Assembly: GCA_035370405.1 (NCBI GenBank)
Contig: DAOOVT010000010.1
Location: 1 to 28,123 of the forward strand
Reading direction: 5' to 3'
From: UBA5232 sp035370405
Lineage (GTDB): Bacteria; Patescibacteriota; Dojkabacteria; SC72
Length of the DNA stretch: 28,123 nucleotides
Positions 15,531 to 23,317 of the stretch are shown piece after piece. The notes under the pieces were generated by a model. The model saw only the letters and a program-made list of their open reading frames with translations. It was not told the DNA's origin and made no database searches. A program made the translations under genes and the position numbers. Position 1 is the first letter of the stretch. Every line of letters begins with the position of its first letter.

Positions 15531-17087
15531 ATGGAAAATACTGCCCAAGTTACAAGTCAACAGAATTCTCAGCAAGATACTTCTTTTAATTATCCAACAT
15601 TTGATGGCAATACCAATCAAAATAGCTCTGTGAGTCCTCAAGTTGCTGTATCTGAGCAAAATGCTGTGAACAGAACGGAAAGTATTGACAATGGAGAGAG
15701 TGAAAAACTGGATGAATTGAAAAAAAGTTTAGGAGAACTTCTTGACAATGAAAATACTCAAAATGAAAAAGATGCACAGGCTGTTAAAGAGTATTCTCAG
15801 ACAGTAACTCCTCTTCCTAAGTTAAATAATGATACAGAAAACCAAAATGAGGGAATTAAGCCAGCATCGGAACTTCATCAGGTTATTCCTGAAGTAGTTA
15901 AACCAAGGGCGATGTATAGAGATCCTAAACAGAATAATTTGTCTAAACCTGTTTCGTTCAATAACAACCAAGGGAATATTCAACAAGATGGAATTATGCC
16001 TGCACAGGTTATTGTAGAAGAGCCAGCTGTAACAATAGACGATTTGTTGATGGAAGCTGTTAACAGAAATGCTTCCGATTTACATATATCTGTTGGTTAT
16101 CCTCCAATTCTTAGAATTGATGGAAGTCTTGTTGAAATTGGGCAAAAGATTTTAGACCCTGAAACTGTTGAAAATTTAATATTTTCAGTCTTAAGTGAGG
16201 AAAAGAAGGAACTATTGGAAGTAAACAGAGAGATAGATTTTGCATATATGTACAAAGGAATCGTAGATGCAAGATTTAGAGTAAATGCTTACTACTCAAT
16301 GAAGAATCTTTCAGCTGCGTTTAGACTTATTCCTTCTAGAGTAAGAACGATAGAAGAGCTTATGCTTCCCCCACTCTATCATCAATTGACTAAATTAAAG
16401 CAAGGCTTGGTACTAGTTACAGGGCCAACTGGACATGGGAAAAGTACCACCTTAGCATCAATGCTTGAAGACATTAATAGAACGAGATTTTGTCATATAG
16501 TAACTATAGAGGATCCAATAGAATATGTATTTGAAGGAAAAAGAAGTCTAATTGATCAAAGAGAAATGAATGATGATACACACTCTTGGAATATAGCCCT
16601 GAGAAGTGCTCTTAGACAGGATCCAGATGTTATTTTGGTGGGCGAAATGAGAGATTATGAGACTATAGCTGCAACAATAACTCTAGCGGAAACAGGACAT
16701 TTAGTTTTTGCAACACTACATACAAATAGTGCTTCGCAGACAATTGATAGGATAATAGATGTATTTCCAGAAAATCAGCAACAACAGGTAAGAACACAAT
16801 TGGCTAATACTCTAGAAGCAGTAATAGCTCAAAGATTAATACCAATAAATAAGGGTGGAAGGAGAGCAGTATCTGAAATTATGTTAAACAATTCTGCAAT
16901 AGCAAACCTTATACGTGAAGGAAAAACTCATCAAATTGATAATGTCATAAGGACAAGTTCAGATGTAGGTATGGTATATTTGGAGAAATCTTTAGTTGGT
17001 CTTGTACGAGAAGGTGCAATATCAGTGCAGAAAGCACAAGAGTACGCTGTGCACCCCGAAGAAGTTTTAAGATTATTAAAGAGCTAA
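15531..17087 (+). CDS. pilT: Type IV pilus retraction ATPase PilT
   Basis: A 518-residue PilT, the ATPase that depolymerises pili to drive twitching, DNA uptake or surface pulling. The core from about 167 holds ASDLHISVG (181-189), Walker A GPTGHGKST (298-306, with His where most PilT proteins have Ser), the Asp box TIEDPIEYVFE, Walker B DVILVGEMRD, and the His box TGHLVFATLHTN. The PilT-specific NSAIANLIREGKTHQI (454-469) corresponds to the AIRNLIRE motif and identifies it as PilT; it has no zinc Cys. Residues 1-165 are an extra Gln/Asn/Ser-rich, probably disordered extension; classical PilT proteins are about 345-370 residues. pilC follows four bases later. Confidence 0.96.
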   Translation: MENTAQVTSQQNSQQDTSFNYPTFDGNTNQNSSVSPQVAVSEQNAVNRTESIDNGESEKLDELKKSLGELLDNENTQNEKDAQAVKEYSQTVTPLPKLNNDTENQNEGIKPASELHQVIPEVVKPRAMYRDPKQNNLSKPVSFNNNQGNIQQDGIMPAQVIVEEPAVTIDDLLMEAVNRNASDLHISVGYPPILRIDGSLVEIGQKILDPETVENLIFSVLSEEKKELLEVNREIDFAYMYKGIVDARFRVNAYYSMKNLSAAFRLIPSRVRTIEELMLPPLYHQLTKLKQGLVLVTGPTGHGKSTTLASMLEDINRTRFCHIVTIEDPIEYVFEGKRSLIDQREMNDDTHSWNIALRSALRQDPDVILVGEMRDYETIAATITLAETGHLVFATLHTNSASQTIDRIIDVFPENQQQQVRTQLANTLEAVIAQRLIPINKGGRRAVSEIMLNNSAIANLIREGKTHQIDNVIRTSSDVGMVYLEKSLVGLVREGAISVQKAQEYAVHPEEVLRLLKS

Positions 17088-17091
17088 GCAT

Positions 17092-18303
17092 ATGAAGAAA
17101 TTTAAATATTCAGCTCGTGATAGTTCTGGAAAGACTGTTGAGGGAGAAGTGGAAGCTAAAGATATTGAGTCTGTATCAGATATCCTTCATGATAGAGGGT
17201 TGGTTACAGTATCAATAAAAGAGGGATCTGGGTTTAGTTTAGAAAAGCTAAACGAGATTAACATAGGCGGAGTGCCTATGAAGGACAAAGTTGTTTTTAT
17301 GAGACAGATGGCGACTATGGTTGGTGCAGGTCTTCCACTAACAAGGGCTTTGGAAATTATGGTTCAGCAAGCAAGTAATCCTAAATTTAGAAAAGTATTG
17401 CAGAATGTTTTAGCTTCTGTTGAATCTGGAAAGACATTAGCCGATTCTTTTAGAGAGCAAGAGGAGGTATTTGATAACATTACGGTGAATTTAATACAAG
17501 CAGGAGAAGAAAGTGGAAATTTGGAAGTTATCCTAGAAAAGTTAGCTACAGAATTGGAAGAAAGTCAATCATTATCTGGGAAGATAAAATCAGCAATGAT
17601 ATATCCTGTCATTATATTGGTAGTTATAGTTGTTGTTATATTGATGATGATGTTTATTATGGTCCCATCTATGGCTGAGATATACAAAGATTTTGATGCT
17701 GAACTTCCATGGACTACAAGAATGCTTATGAGTATGAGTAATTTCTTCTTAAGCTACTGGTGGGCAATTCTACTAATTGTTGTATCAATAGGGGTTGGTA
17801 TTAAGTACTATCTTAGCACAGAATCTGGCAAGAAAAACTTTGACAAATTTGTCTTAAAAATTCCCATTATTGGGCCAATTATCTCAAAAATGCAATTATC
17901 ACAATTTACTAGGATTCTAGCATTGCTTCTTGGAAGTGGATTACCAATCATAAAAGCTTTGGAATTAACTGCACAATCTTTAAGTAACAATGAGTTTAGA
18001 TCTACCGTTTTGACTGCTAAGGATGAGGTTGAAAAGGGAGGGACATTAGCATTGCCAATAGCGAGAAGTAAGCATTTTCCTCTTCTTGTAAGTAGTATGA
18101 TTTCTGTAGGTGAAGAAACAGGAGAAATAGATTCTGTATTAAATAAAGTATCTGAATATTACAAAGAAGAAGTTGATACTGCAACATCTAATTTATCTAC
18201 GGCCTTGGAGCCATTGTTTTTGATTATAATGGGAGTGGCAATTGGTTTTATAGCACTTGCTGTTTATATGCCTATGTTTGAGCTTTCTTCGGCTATTGGT
18301 TAA
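17092..18303 (+). CDS. pilC: Type IV pilus inner-membrane platform protein PilC
   Basis: A 403-residue GspF/PilC protein that couples the PilB and PilT motors to pilin insertion in the membrane. Two GspF domains are visible: the first at about 65-190, starting VVFMRQMATMVGAGLPL, and the second at about 265-395, starting LSQFTRILALLLGSGLPI. Membrane helices lie at about 171-193, 222-240 and 374-395. The N-terminal KFKYSARDSSGKTVEGEV is the usual family start. It begins four bases after the pilT stop with no Shine-Dalgarno site, so it is probably translated from the same message. Confidence 0.96.
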   Translation: MKKFKYSARDSSGKTVEGEVEAKDIESVSDILHDRGLVTVSIKEGSGFSLEKLNEINIGGVPMKDKVVFMRQMATMVGAGLPLTRALEIMVQQASNPKFRKVLQNVLASVESGKTLADSFREQEEVFDNITVNLIQAGEESGNLEVILEKLATELEESQSLSGKIKSAMIYPVIILVVIVVVILMMMFIMVPSMAEIYKDFDAELPWTTRMLMSMSNFFLSYWWAILLIVVSIGVGIKYYLSTESGKKNFDKFVLKIPIIGPIISKMQLSQFTRILALLLGSGLPIIKALELTAQSLSNNEFRSTVLTAKDEVEKGGTLALPIARSKHFPLLVSSMISVGEETGEIDSVLNKVSEYYKEEVDTATSNLSTALEPLFLIIMGVAIGFIALAVYMPMFELSSAIG

Positions 18304-18309
18304 TAGTGC

Positions 18310-18338
18310 TTGACATGCATAAGAAAGTTCTGTAACTT
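18310..18338 (+). promoter_or_regulatory. Promoter of the major pilin gene
   Basis: TTGACA (18310-18315), a perfect -35 box, is 17 bases from TAACTT (18333-18338), an imperfect -10 box. Transcription should begin near 18345, leaving a leader of about 30 bases before the pilA ATG. A separate promoter makes sense for the most abundant pilus subunit. Confidence 0.6.
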
Positions 18339-18374
18339 ATATATAGTTAAATTTATTACTGTCTGTATAAACTT

Positions 18375-18944
18375 ATGAAGAAGACTTCATATAAAGCACT
18401 TACACTTATTGAAATGCTTATTGTCATGGGAATTATAATAATACTTATGGTTGTGGGTGTAAGTGCGGCTAGGTTTGCAATCAATAGGGCAAATGATATA
18501 GCACATCAAAATGCTGTAACTCAAATATTCCAATCACTGATGGCGTACTATACTGATAATAGAAAATACCCAGATCCACAAAATCCACAGACATTAATAG
18601 GAACACCAGGAAATACCTCTGCTCCTTTGAATAAGTATATGGATGAAGGTTCTTTTAAGGGTGGAACTCCTGCTAGTTATGTATATATGGTTGATGACTT
18701 GAGGCAATCTGTACTTATATGTGTTACTTTAGGTGGTATAGATGATGAAACAGGGAGAGGTATCTTCTGTGATGGTAATGCATTTGGAAATCCAGATTTA
18801 ACAACTCCTACCTCTGGGACTAACTTTACAAAGAAAGGTAATCTTGACCCAACAATTGATGAGACAGCATACAATGCTATATTAGGATATGCTGATGGAA
18901 CCTCAGATTGGTATGGTGATGCAACTGGTTGGAGTCAGAATTAG
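18375..18944 (+). CDS. pilA: Major type IV pilin
   Basis: A 189-residue type IV prepilin. The leader MKKTSYKA is followed by the cleavage and helix motif LTLIEMLIVMG, with Glu at mature position 5. The residue before the cut is Ala8 rather than the usual Gly. A long N-terminal helix runs to about residue 55, then a globular domain with Cys in VLICVTL and IFCDG that may form a disulfide. It has its own promoter and a strong terminator, so it is a single-gene unit inside the cluster, as expected for the major subunit. The assignment as major pilin rests on this insulation and on the position before pilD. Confidence 0.9.
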   Translation: MKKTSYKALTLIEMLIVMGIIIILMVVGVSAARFAINRANDIAHQNAVTQIFQSLMAYYTDNRKYPDPQNPQTLIGTPGNTSAPLNKYMDEGSFKGGTPASYVYMVDDLRQSVLICVTLGGIDDETGRGIFCDGNAFGNPDLTTPTSGTNFTKKGNLDPTIDETAYNAILGYADGTSDWYGDATGWSQN

Positions 18945-18962
18945 TATTTTGTAGTATTTTGG

Positions 18963-18994
18963 AACCCCTCCTAAATGGAGGGGTTTTTCTTTTA
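18963..18994 (+). terminator. Rho-independent terminator after pilA
   Basis: AACCCCTCC (18963-18971) pairs perfectly with GGAGGGGTT (18977-18985) across a five-base loop. TTTTCTTTT follows. This is the strongest intrinsic terminator in the window and ends the pilA transcript. Confidence 0.92.
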
Positions 18995-19000
18995 AATCCA

Positions 19001-19009
19001 TGGTAATAT
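19001..19009 (+). promoter_or_regulatory. Extended -10 promoter giving a leaderless pilD mRNA
   Basis: TGGTAATAT lies exactly seven bases before the pilD ATG at 19017 and just after the pilA terminator, where a new promoter is needed. No Shine-Dalgarno site is present. The layout matches that in front of pilT and holB. Confidence 0.55.
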
Positions 19010-19016
19010 ATCCTGT

Positions 19017-19796
19017 ATGTTAATAATATATTTTTGCATATTTTTTTTAGGTGCTTCCCTAGCGAGTTTTGTGAATGCTACGATTTACAGATTGGAGAGT
19101 AAAAATAGGAAAAGTAAGGGAAAAACTTTTCCTGTATTTGAGAAGAGGTCTCATTGTGAATATTGTGGCAAGGAACTTACATGGGTAGAGCTTCTTCCTG
19201 TAGTAGGCTTCATCTTATGTTCAGGAAAATGTAAAAAATGTGGGAAAAGAATAAATATATATTATCCTATCTCTGAGTTTATTCTTGGAATATCGACGCT
19301 ACTTTTTTACATATACGATGTTCCATTGTATTTTATTGTCACTTTAATATTTCTTTTTGCCCTATCCTATTATGATTATCTGGAAAGGTCTATTCCTAGC
19401 AGGTTAACCCATATTTTCTTAGTTATTTCACTAACTTTCTTCTTTCTATTTAACCTTAATATTCAAAATATAATAGTGGTAGGTGCAATTGTACTGTTCC
19501 TCCTTATTCTTTCTTTCGTGATGAAAAAATCGTTTGGTCTGGGAGATATACTTGTACTGGGTGGAATAGGTTTACAGATGGATTACAAAAATTTTTTAGT
19601 TATGTTTTGGGTTAGTGTTCTAGGTGCCCTATTTGTTTCAATACTGTATGGAGCTTTTACTAAAAAGGATTTAAGAAAGATCAAGATTCCAATGATACCA
19701 TTCTTTATGATCTCCTTTACAATATCATGTGTTTTTGGTGAGTATATATTTGATTTTGTTATCAATGACTTCTTGCCATTACTTATTTGGAAATAG
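19017..19796 (+). CDS. pilD: Prepilin leader peptidase/N-methyltransferase
   Basis: A 259-residue GspO/PilD aspartic protease that removes prepilin leaders and methylates the new N-terminus. The N-terminal SLASFVNATIYRLE is typical. Two CxxC pairs (Cys47/50 and Cys72/75) form the zinc domain linked to methyltransferase activity. The catalytic Asp residues are Asp120 in YYDYLERSIP and Asp177 in FGLGDILV, the GxGD motif. About seven or eight hydrophobic segments follow. It should process the pilA product and the minor pilins just downstream. The next gene has its own promoter 64 bases later. Confidence 0.95.
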   Translation: MLIIYFCIFFLGASLASFVNATIYRLESKNRKSKGKTFPVFEKRSHCEYCGKELTWVELLPVVGFILCSGKCKKCGKRINIYYPISEFILGISTLLFYIYDVPLYFIVTLIFLFALSYYDYLERSIPSRLTHIFLVISLTFFFLFNLNIQNIIVVGAIVLFLLILSFVMKKSFGLGDILVLGGIGLQMDYKNFLVMFWVSVLGALFVSILYGAFTKKDLRKIKIPMIPFFMISFTISCVFGEYIFDFVINDFLPLLIWK

Positions 19797-19821
19797 AGAC
19801 TCATAAAGAGGGATAGATAAC

Positions 19822-19848
19822 TTGAAATGTTGGGACAAGTAATATAAT
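19822..19848 (+). promoter_or_regulatory. Promoter of the minor-pilin operon
   Basis: TTGAAA (19822-19827) and TATAAT (19843-19848) are 15 bases apart, slightly short. The -10 box ends 11 bases before the ATG at 19860, so the leader would be about five bases. AAGAGGAA just before the ATG could act as a weak ribosome-binding site only if transcription starts earlier. Confidence 0.55.
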
Positions 19849-19859
19849 CTTAAGAGGAA

Positions 19860-20642
19860 ATGATAGAAACTGTCAGAAAACATACATACTCCTCAATGTT
19901 TGCCAATTGTGTATACAATGGCTATACCTTGCTCGAATTGCTTGTCGTAATGGCAATATCTATGATTCTAATTGGAATGTCTTTTGCTTCATTCGGTGGT
20001 TTACAAGACACTATTAAAATGAATGAATACACTCTCACATTAGAACAAGACATAACAAGTGTACAAAGAGCGGCAATGCTCCTAGAAAAAAAGGCCGATG
20101 AAAATTGGCTATATGGATTAGGTATAGACTTTTCAAAAACTGACTCTGATGGACTATATCAAGCATTCAAGTGGTGTTCTCCTTTTTGGGATTATGGTGA
20201 TACCACAACAAAATCATACATTCCTTCTTTCAATCCATCGGTAGATTTAGGTGTAGCATTAAACTTTGGGAAAAATGGGTATATTCCCCTACCCTCTACA
20301 TCTTCATATCTTCAGACTACTTGTGATAGAAATGCTGTTAAATCATCTTTGGTTGGTTTAATAGGTTACAAAAATAGTTTAACCCCACCACAAAGTAAAA
20401 TCACTACAAACTTAAATCCAATCAATAATCGTCCAATAAAATTTGTTGTTTTCGAATCTGTGTCTGGGAGGGCTTTCTTTTACGATGACACGGGAAGAAT
20501 TGTAAATTATGATAACAAAGGAAAATTGCTAACTAATCAAGTAGTAGATATGAAAATCACGATAGATCCTGATTCTAGTATTCCTGCTAAGGAGGTGACG
20601 ATTGGGAATCTTTCAGGGAGAGTTTCTACTCTTACAAAATAA
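19860..20642 (+). CDS. Minor pilin, GspH/FimT type
   Basis: A 260-residue type IV pilin-like protein. The motif G21|YTLLELLVVMAI gives mature Tyr1 and Glu5, followed by a hydrophobic helix. The leader would be 21 residues, long for this class; an in-frame ATG at codon 13 would give nine, but the promoter and AAGAGG point to the first. The position as first of four pilin-like genes, before I-, J- and K-types, suggests the GspH/FimT role in the tip-priming complex. The globular part contains two Cys (KWCSPF and TTCDRN). The assignment to H-type is by gene order, not by a specific motif. Confidence 0.82.
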   Translation: MIETVRKHTYSSMFANCVYNGYTLLELLVVMAISMILIGMSFASFGGLQDTIKMNEYTLTLEQDITSVQRAAMLLEKKADENWLYGLGIDFSKTDSDGLYQAFKWCSPFWDYGDTTTKSYIPSFNPSVDLGVALNFGKNGYIPLPSTSSYLQTTCDRNAVKSSLVGLIGYKNSLTPPQSKITTNLNPINNRPIKFVVFESVSGRAFFYDDTGRIVNYDNKGKLLTNQVVDMKITIDPDSSIPAKEVTIGNLSGRVSTLTK

Positions 20643-20655
20643 TTAAAAGAAATAT

Positions 20656-21216
20656 ATGAGAAGAAAATACAAAAGAAAAAAATATAAAGCTATGGGATTT
20701 GTAGAAGCATTAATAGCAATAATGGTCTCAGGAATGTCTGCTGTTATTCTTATGCAAATAGCAGCAAATACTATGCAGGATATGATTCAAAATGAAAGAA
20801 TAGACCAGGCTACTCAATATGCAGTTGAAGGAGCTGTTATGGCCCAGGCAATAGCCACTAAAGATAAAGAAGTGGGAGGAGGACTTTTTCCAAAGTTATC
20901 TGGTGTGGATAGATGCTTTGCTATGGAGAAAAAAAGTAATGGAGAGTATAGCTTTGTTCAAGACGAAAATGGTGTTTTTAAAAGTTACTTGCCAGAAACT
21001 GATAGGAATTTATACAAAGACCAAGCTGTAATCTATGATGAAAAAGGTGAAAAGACAGAATATTTCAGAATTCTATGTATTAACTATCCACCCCAAGAAA
21101 ATTATTCCTTTTTAATAGGAAGAGTTATTGTGGGACAAAGCACATCATCAGGTGCGATTAGCAAGGGTGCTCAAGTTAAGGATTATTCATACTATACTTC
21201 TATAAAATTGCAGTAA
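20656..21216 (+). CDS. Minor pilin, GspI/PilV type
   Basis: A 186-residue pilin-like protein with a very basic leader (MRRKYKRKKYKA), then MGFVEALIAIMVSGM. Cleavage after Ala12 puts Glu at mature position 5; cleavage after Gly14 would not. GFVEALIA resembles the GFSLIEVLVAL start of PilV/GspI proteins. It lies 13 bases after the H-type gene and three before the J-type gene, so it is in one operon. It probably forms part of the minor-pilin complex that starts pilus assembly. Confidence 0.8.
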   Translation: MRRKYKRKKYKAMGFVEALIAIMVSGMSAVILMQIAANTMQDMIQNERIDQATQYAVEGAVMAQAIATKDKEVGGGLFPKLSGVDRCFAMEKKSNGEYSFVQDENGVFKSYLPETDRNLYKDQAVIYDEKGEKTEYFRILCINYPPQENYSFLIGRVIVGQSTSSGAISKGAQVKDYSYYTSIKLQ

Positions 21217-21219
21217 TAT

Positions 21220-21924
21220 ATGAAAAATTTTGTTAAAGAAAAATATGAGGGCTTTACATTGATTGAGATGTTGTTAACAATAGTCATTATTGGTTTTGTT
21301 ATGTTAATTTCCTCTTTAACACTAACTACATTGATTAAAGTTTCAACTGTATCAAGCAACAAAACAAGAGTTAGGAATGAATCTGAGTATGTTTTGGAAT
21401 TGATTAGAAAAACAGTCAGAAATTCTAATCCCTCCGATGTATATATATATAATTCTCTAGATGCAAGAGAATATGTAAAAAACGAGAATACTAATACCGT
21501 TAGTATAGAAAGTACAGGAAGGGTTGATCTCAAAACATTGTATGCTAATCCATTAGGTGAGAATGAGGTTGGAAATGAAATACATTTTCGACCGTATGGG
21601 TATAACAGTTGGGTTTGCATAGGATATTTTAAGGATAGAAATAGTGATAAAGGGTATATAGTTAAATCAGGTTCCGAGGACTTGCTTAATAATCAGGAAT
21701 CTTGTTTTCAAAATGGTTTAGGAAATTATTTGATATTACTTAATTCTGAGGATGTCTCAATAACAGATTTTGCCATAGAGTATACAAAAAGTGCAGATAG
21801 CAATTATCTGATACGATTTGATATAGAAGCAGAGCCGGTTTATTGGTATTTTGCGCAGGGTGCTCCTGTATCGAAAAAAGTTTTGAGACAGACTGTAGTT
21901 AAGACAGAAGGTTTGATGTGGTAA
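21220..21924 (+). CDS. Minor pilin, GspJ/PilW type
   Basis: A 234-residue pilin-like protein with a classical prepilin motif, G11|FTLIEMLLTIVII, and Glu at mature position 5. The TLTTLIKVSTVSSNKTRVRNE region after the helix and the beta-rich C-terminal part fit PilW/GspJ proteins. Two Cys (WVCIGYF and ESCFQN) could form a disulfide. It starts three bases after the previous stop (TAATATATG) and is translationally close-coupled. The type call relies on order and general form. Confidence 0.82.
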   Translation: MKNFVKEKYEGFTLIEMLLTIVIIGFVMLISSLTLTTLIKVSTVSSNKTRVRNESEYVLELIRKTVRNSNPSDVYIYNSLDAREYVKNENTNTVSIESTGRVDLKTLYANPLGENEVGNEIHFRPYGYNSWVCIGYFKDRNSDKGYIVKSGSEDLLNNQESCFQNGLGNYLILLNSEDVSITDFAIEYTKSADSNYLIRFDIEAEPVYWYFAQGAPVSKKVLRQTVVKTEGLMW

Positions 21925-21950
21925 TTAATATATGATAACCTTAAAAGAGT

Positions 21951-22904
21951 ATGGATAACTGCTCAAGGAGACATCTAATAAAGACAGAAAGATATTCTGG
22001 ACAGGCAATAGTTATCGCTATGATAATAATTGTTGTTTCAGTAATAATAGGAATGTCCGTAATCTCGAGATCATTGAGAGATAAAAGGGCTGCAAGTGTT
22101 GAAAGGTCATCTGGAGAGGCTTTGGAAATATCTGATTCTGTTATAAACATATTCTCTACTGTTGATACGGAAAACCTTTTTAATAATGTAGAATATGAAA
22201 ATGGGCAGGTAAAAAGAATTGAAGGGATAGCAAAATTAGAAGAATATTTCAAAGATGTTGGAGTTGAATCTGATGTTAGTTCCCTGTTCAAGAACTGTAA
22301 CAATTCAGAATCTGGAATAGTTGTTTCCATGGATAAGGTTGACAGCCAAAGAGTTGAACTGCTTGAATCTAATACATTAGGATATAGATTAAATCCTTTG
22401 CAGGTATCTGATCAATGTGTTTTATCGATTAAAGGGGATCCAGTAGCATCCTCATCTGTCGGGTTAATAGTGGATAAAATATATGGAAAAGGATATCCGT
22501 CTTCTGTGGAATACAAAAAATATGGATATGATGATACGGTTGCGTATTGCATAACTGCAGACTCAACAGGTTGTAAAAGTACTACAATAGCTGATGGTGG
22601 GTGGATACTTCTGAACAGTGGTACTCCGATAAAAATAGATCTAAAGGAGAATAAAGATGGTTATGCTCTGGATGAAGTCAGGATCACTTCGATAGGTGGA
22701 ATAACAGGAGTTGAGAGCAGTTTGAATGTAGCAGGATGTGCTGGAGCTATGGATTTGAAGATGGTTAAGTTGTCCGTAATGACAACATGTGATGGAGAAT
22801 CAAGAGGTAAAGAAGTTCTTGTTCCGGGTCCATATAACCTTACCTATTCTACGATGTTTGACTATGTGTTTTACAATAATCAAGGCTTCTTTCAGCCTTA
22901 TTAA
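21951..22904 (+). CDS. Minor pilin, GspK/PilX type
   Basis: A 317-residue protein with a short basic leader (MDNCSRRHLIKTERYSG), then QAIVIAMIIIVVSVIIGMSV. There is no Glu at mature position 5, a hallmark of the GspK/PilX group, which caps the tip complex. The remainder is a large extracytoplasmic domain with several Cys (KNCNNSE, DQCVL, AYCITADSTGC, AGCAGAM, TTCDGE). It is fourth in a run that matches the H-I-J-K order of type II secretion and type IV pilus systems. It begins 27 bases after the J-type gene. Confidence 0.78.
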   Translation: MDNCSRRHLIKTERYSGQAIVIAMIIIVVSVIIGMSVISRSLRDKRAASVERSSGEALEISDSVINIFSTVDTENLFNNVEYENGQVKRIEGIAKLEEYFKDVGVESDVSSLFKNCNNSESGIVVSMDKVDSQRVELLESNTLGYRLNPLQVSDQCVLSIKGDPVASSSVGLIVDKIYGKGYPSSVEYKKYGYDDTVAYCITADSTGCKSTTIADGGWILLNSGTPIKIDLKENKDGYALDEVRITSIGGITGVESSLNVAGCAGAMDLKMVKLSVMTTCDGESRGKEVLVPGPYNLTYSTMFDYVFYNNQGFFQPY

Positions 22905-22926
22905 ATTTTTTATTTGAGTTTTGGAT

Positions 22927-23316
22927 ATGGAGGATTTGAAAAAAACAATTTTAATAGTAGAAGATGAGAAAGATTTACTTGAATCGTACAAAGAATTAAT
23001 TACTATGGGAGGATACAATGTAGTTACTGCTAGTGATGGTTATGAGGGGTTAGATTATCTTTCCAGAAATGTTGGGCATGTTGATTTAGTCCTTCTTGAT
23101 CTTATGATGCCTGGTGTAGATGGTTTGGAAGTTCTTAAGGCTGTACAAGCTGATAAGGAAAAGTATGGCGATATGCCAATTATAGTTCTTACGAATATGT
23201 CGAGTGAGCTTGTCATAAAAGATGCATTTGATTTAGGTGCTTCATCGTATTTTGTCAAATCTGACCTTGATTATGAAGGTCTTTTAAGGGAATTAAATAA
23301 ATATTTAGGTGACTAA
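22927..23316 (+). CDS. Stand-alone CheY-like response regulator
   Basis: A 129-residue single receiver domain with no output domain. The acidic pair Glu12/Asp13 (ILIVEDEKD), phospho-acceptor Asp58 (VLLDLMMPG), Thr89 (VLTN) and Lys111 (YFVKSD) are all present, so it should be phosphorylated. I choose ATG at 22927; TTG at 22921 is a possible earlier start. It lies within the pilus operon, as PilG/PilH-type regulators do in other bacteria, so it probably tunes pilus motors. No histidine kinase is encoded in the window; the partner must be elsewhere. Confidence 0.93.
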   Translation: MEDLKKTILIVEDEKDLLESYKELITMGGYNVVTASDGYEGLDYLSRNVGHVDLVLLDLMMPGVDGLEVLKAVQADKEKYGDMPIIVLTNMSSELVIKDAFDLGASSYFVKSDLDYEGLLRELNKYLGD

Positions 23317-23317
23317 T

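Noticed and set aside
21192..22330. Long - strand frames opposite the J- and K-type pilins
   Set aside because: The + strand frames carry prepilin motifs and operon spacing; the - strand frames do not.
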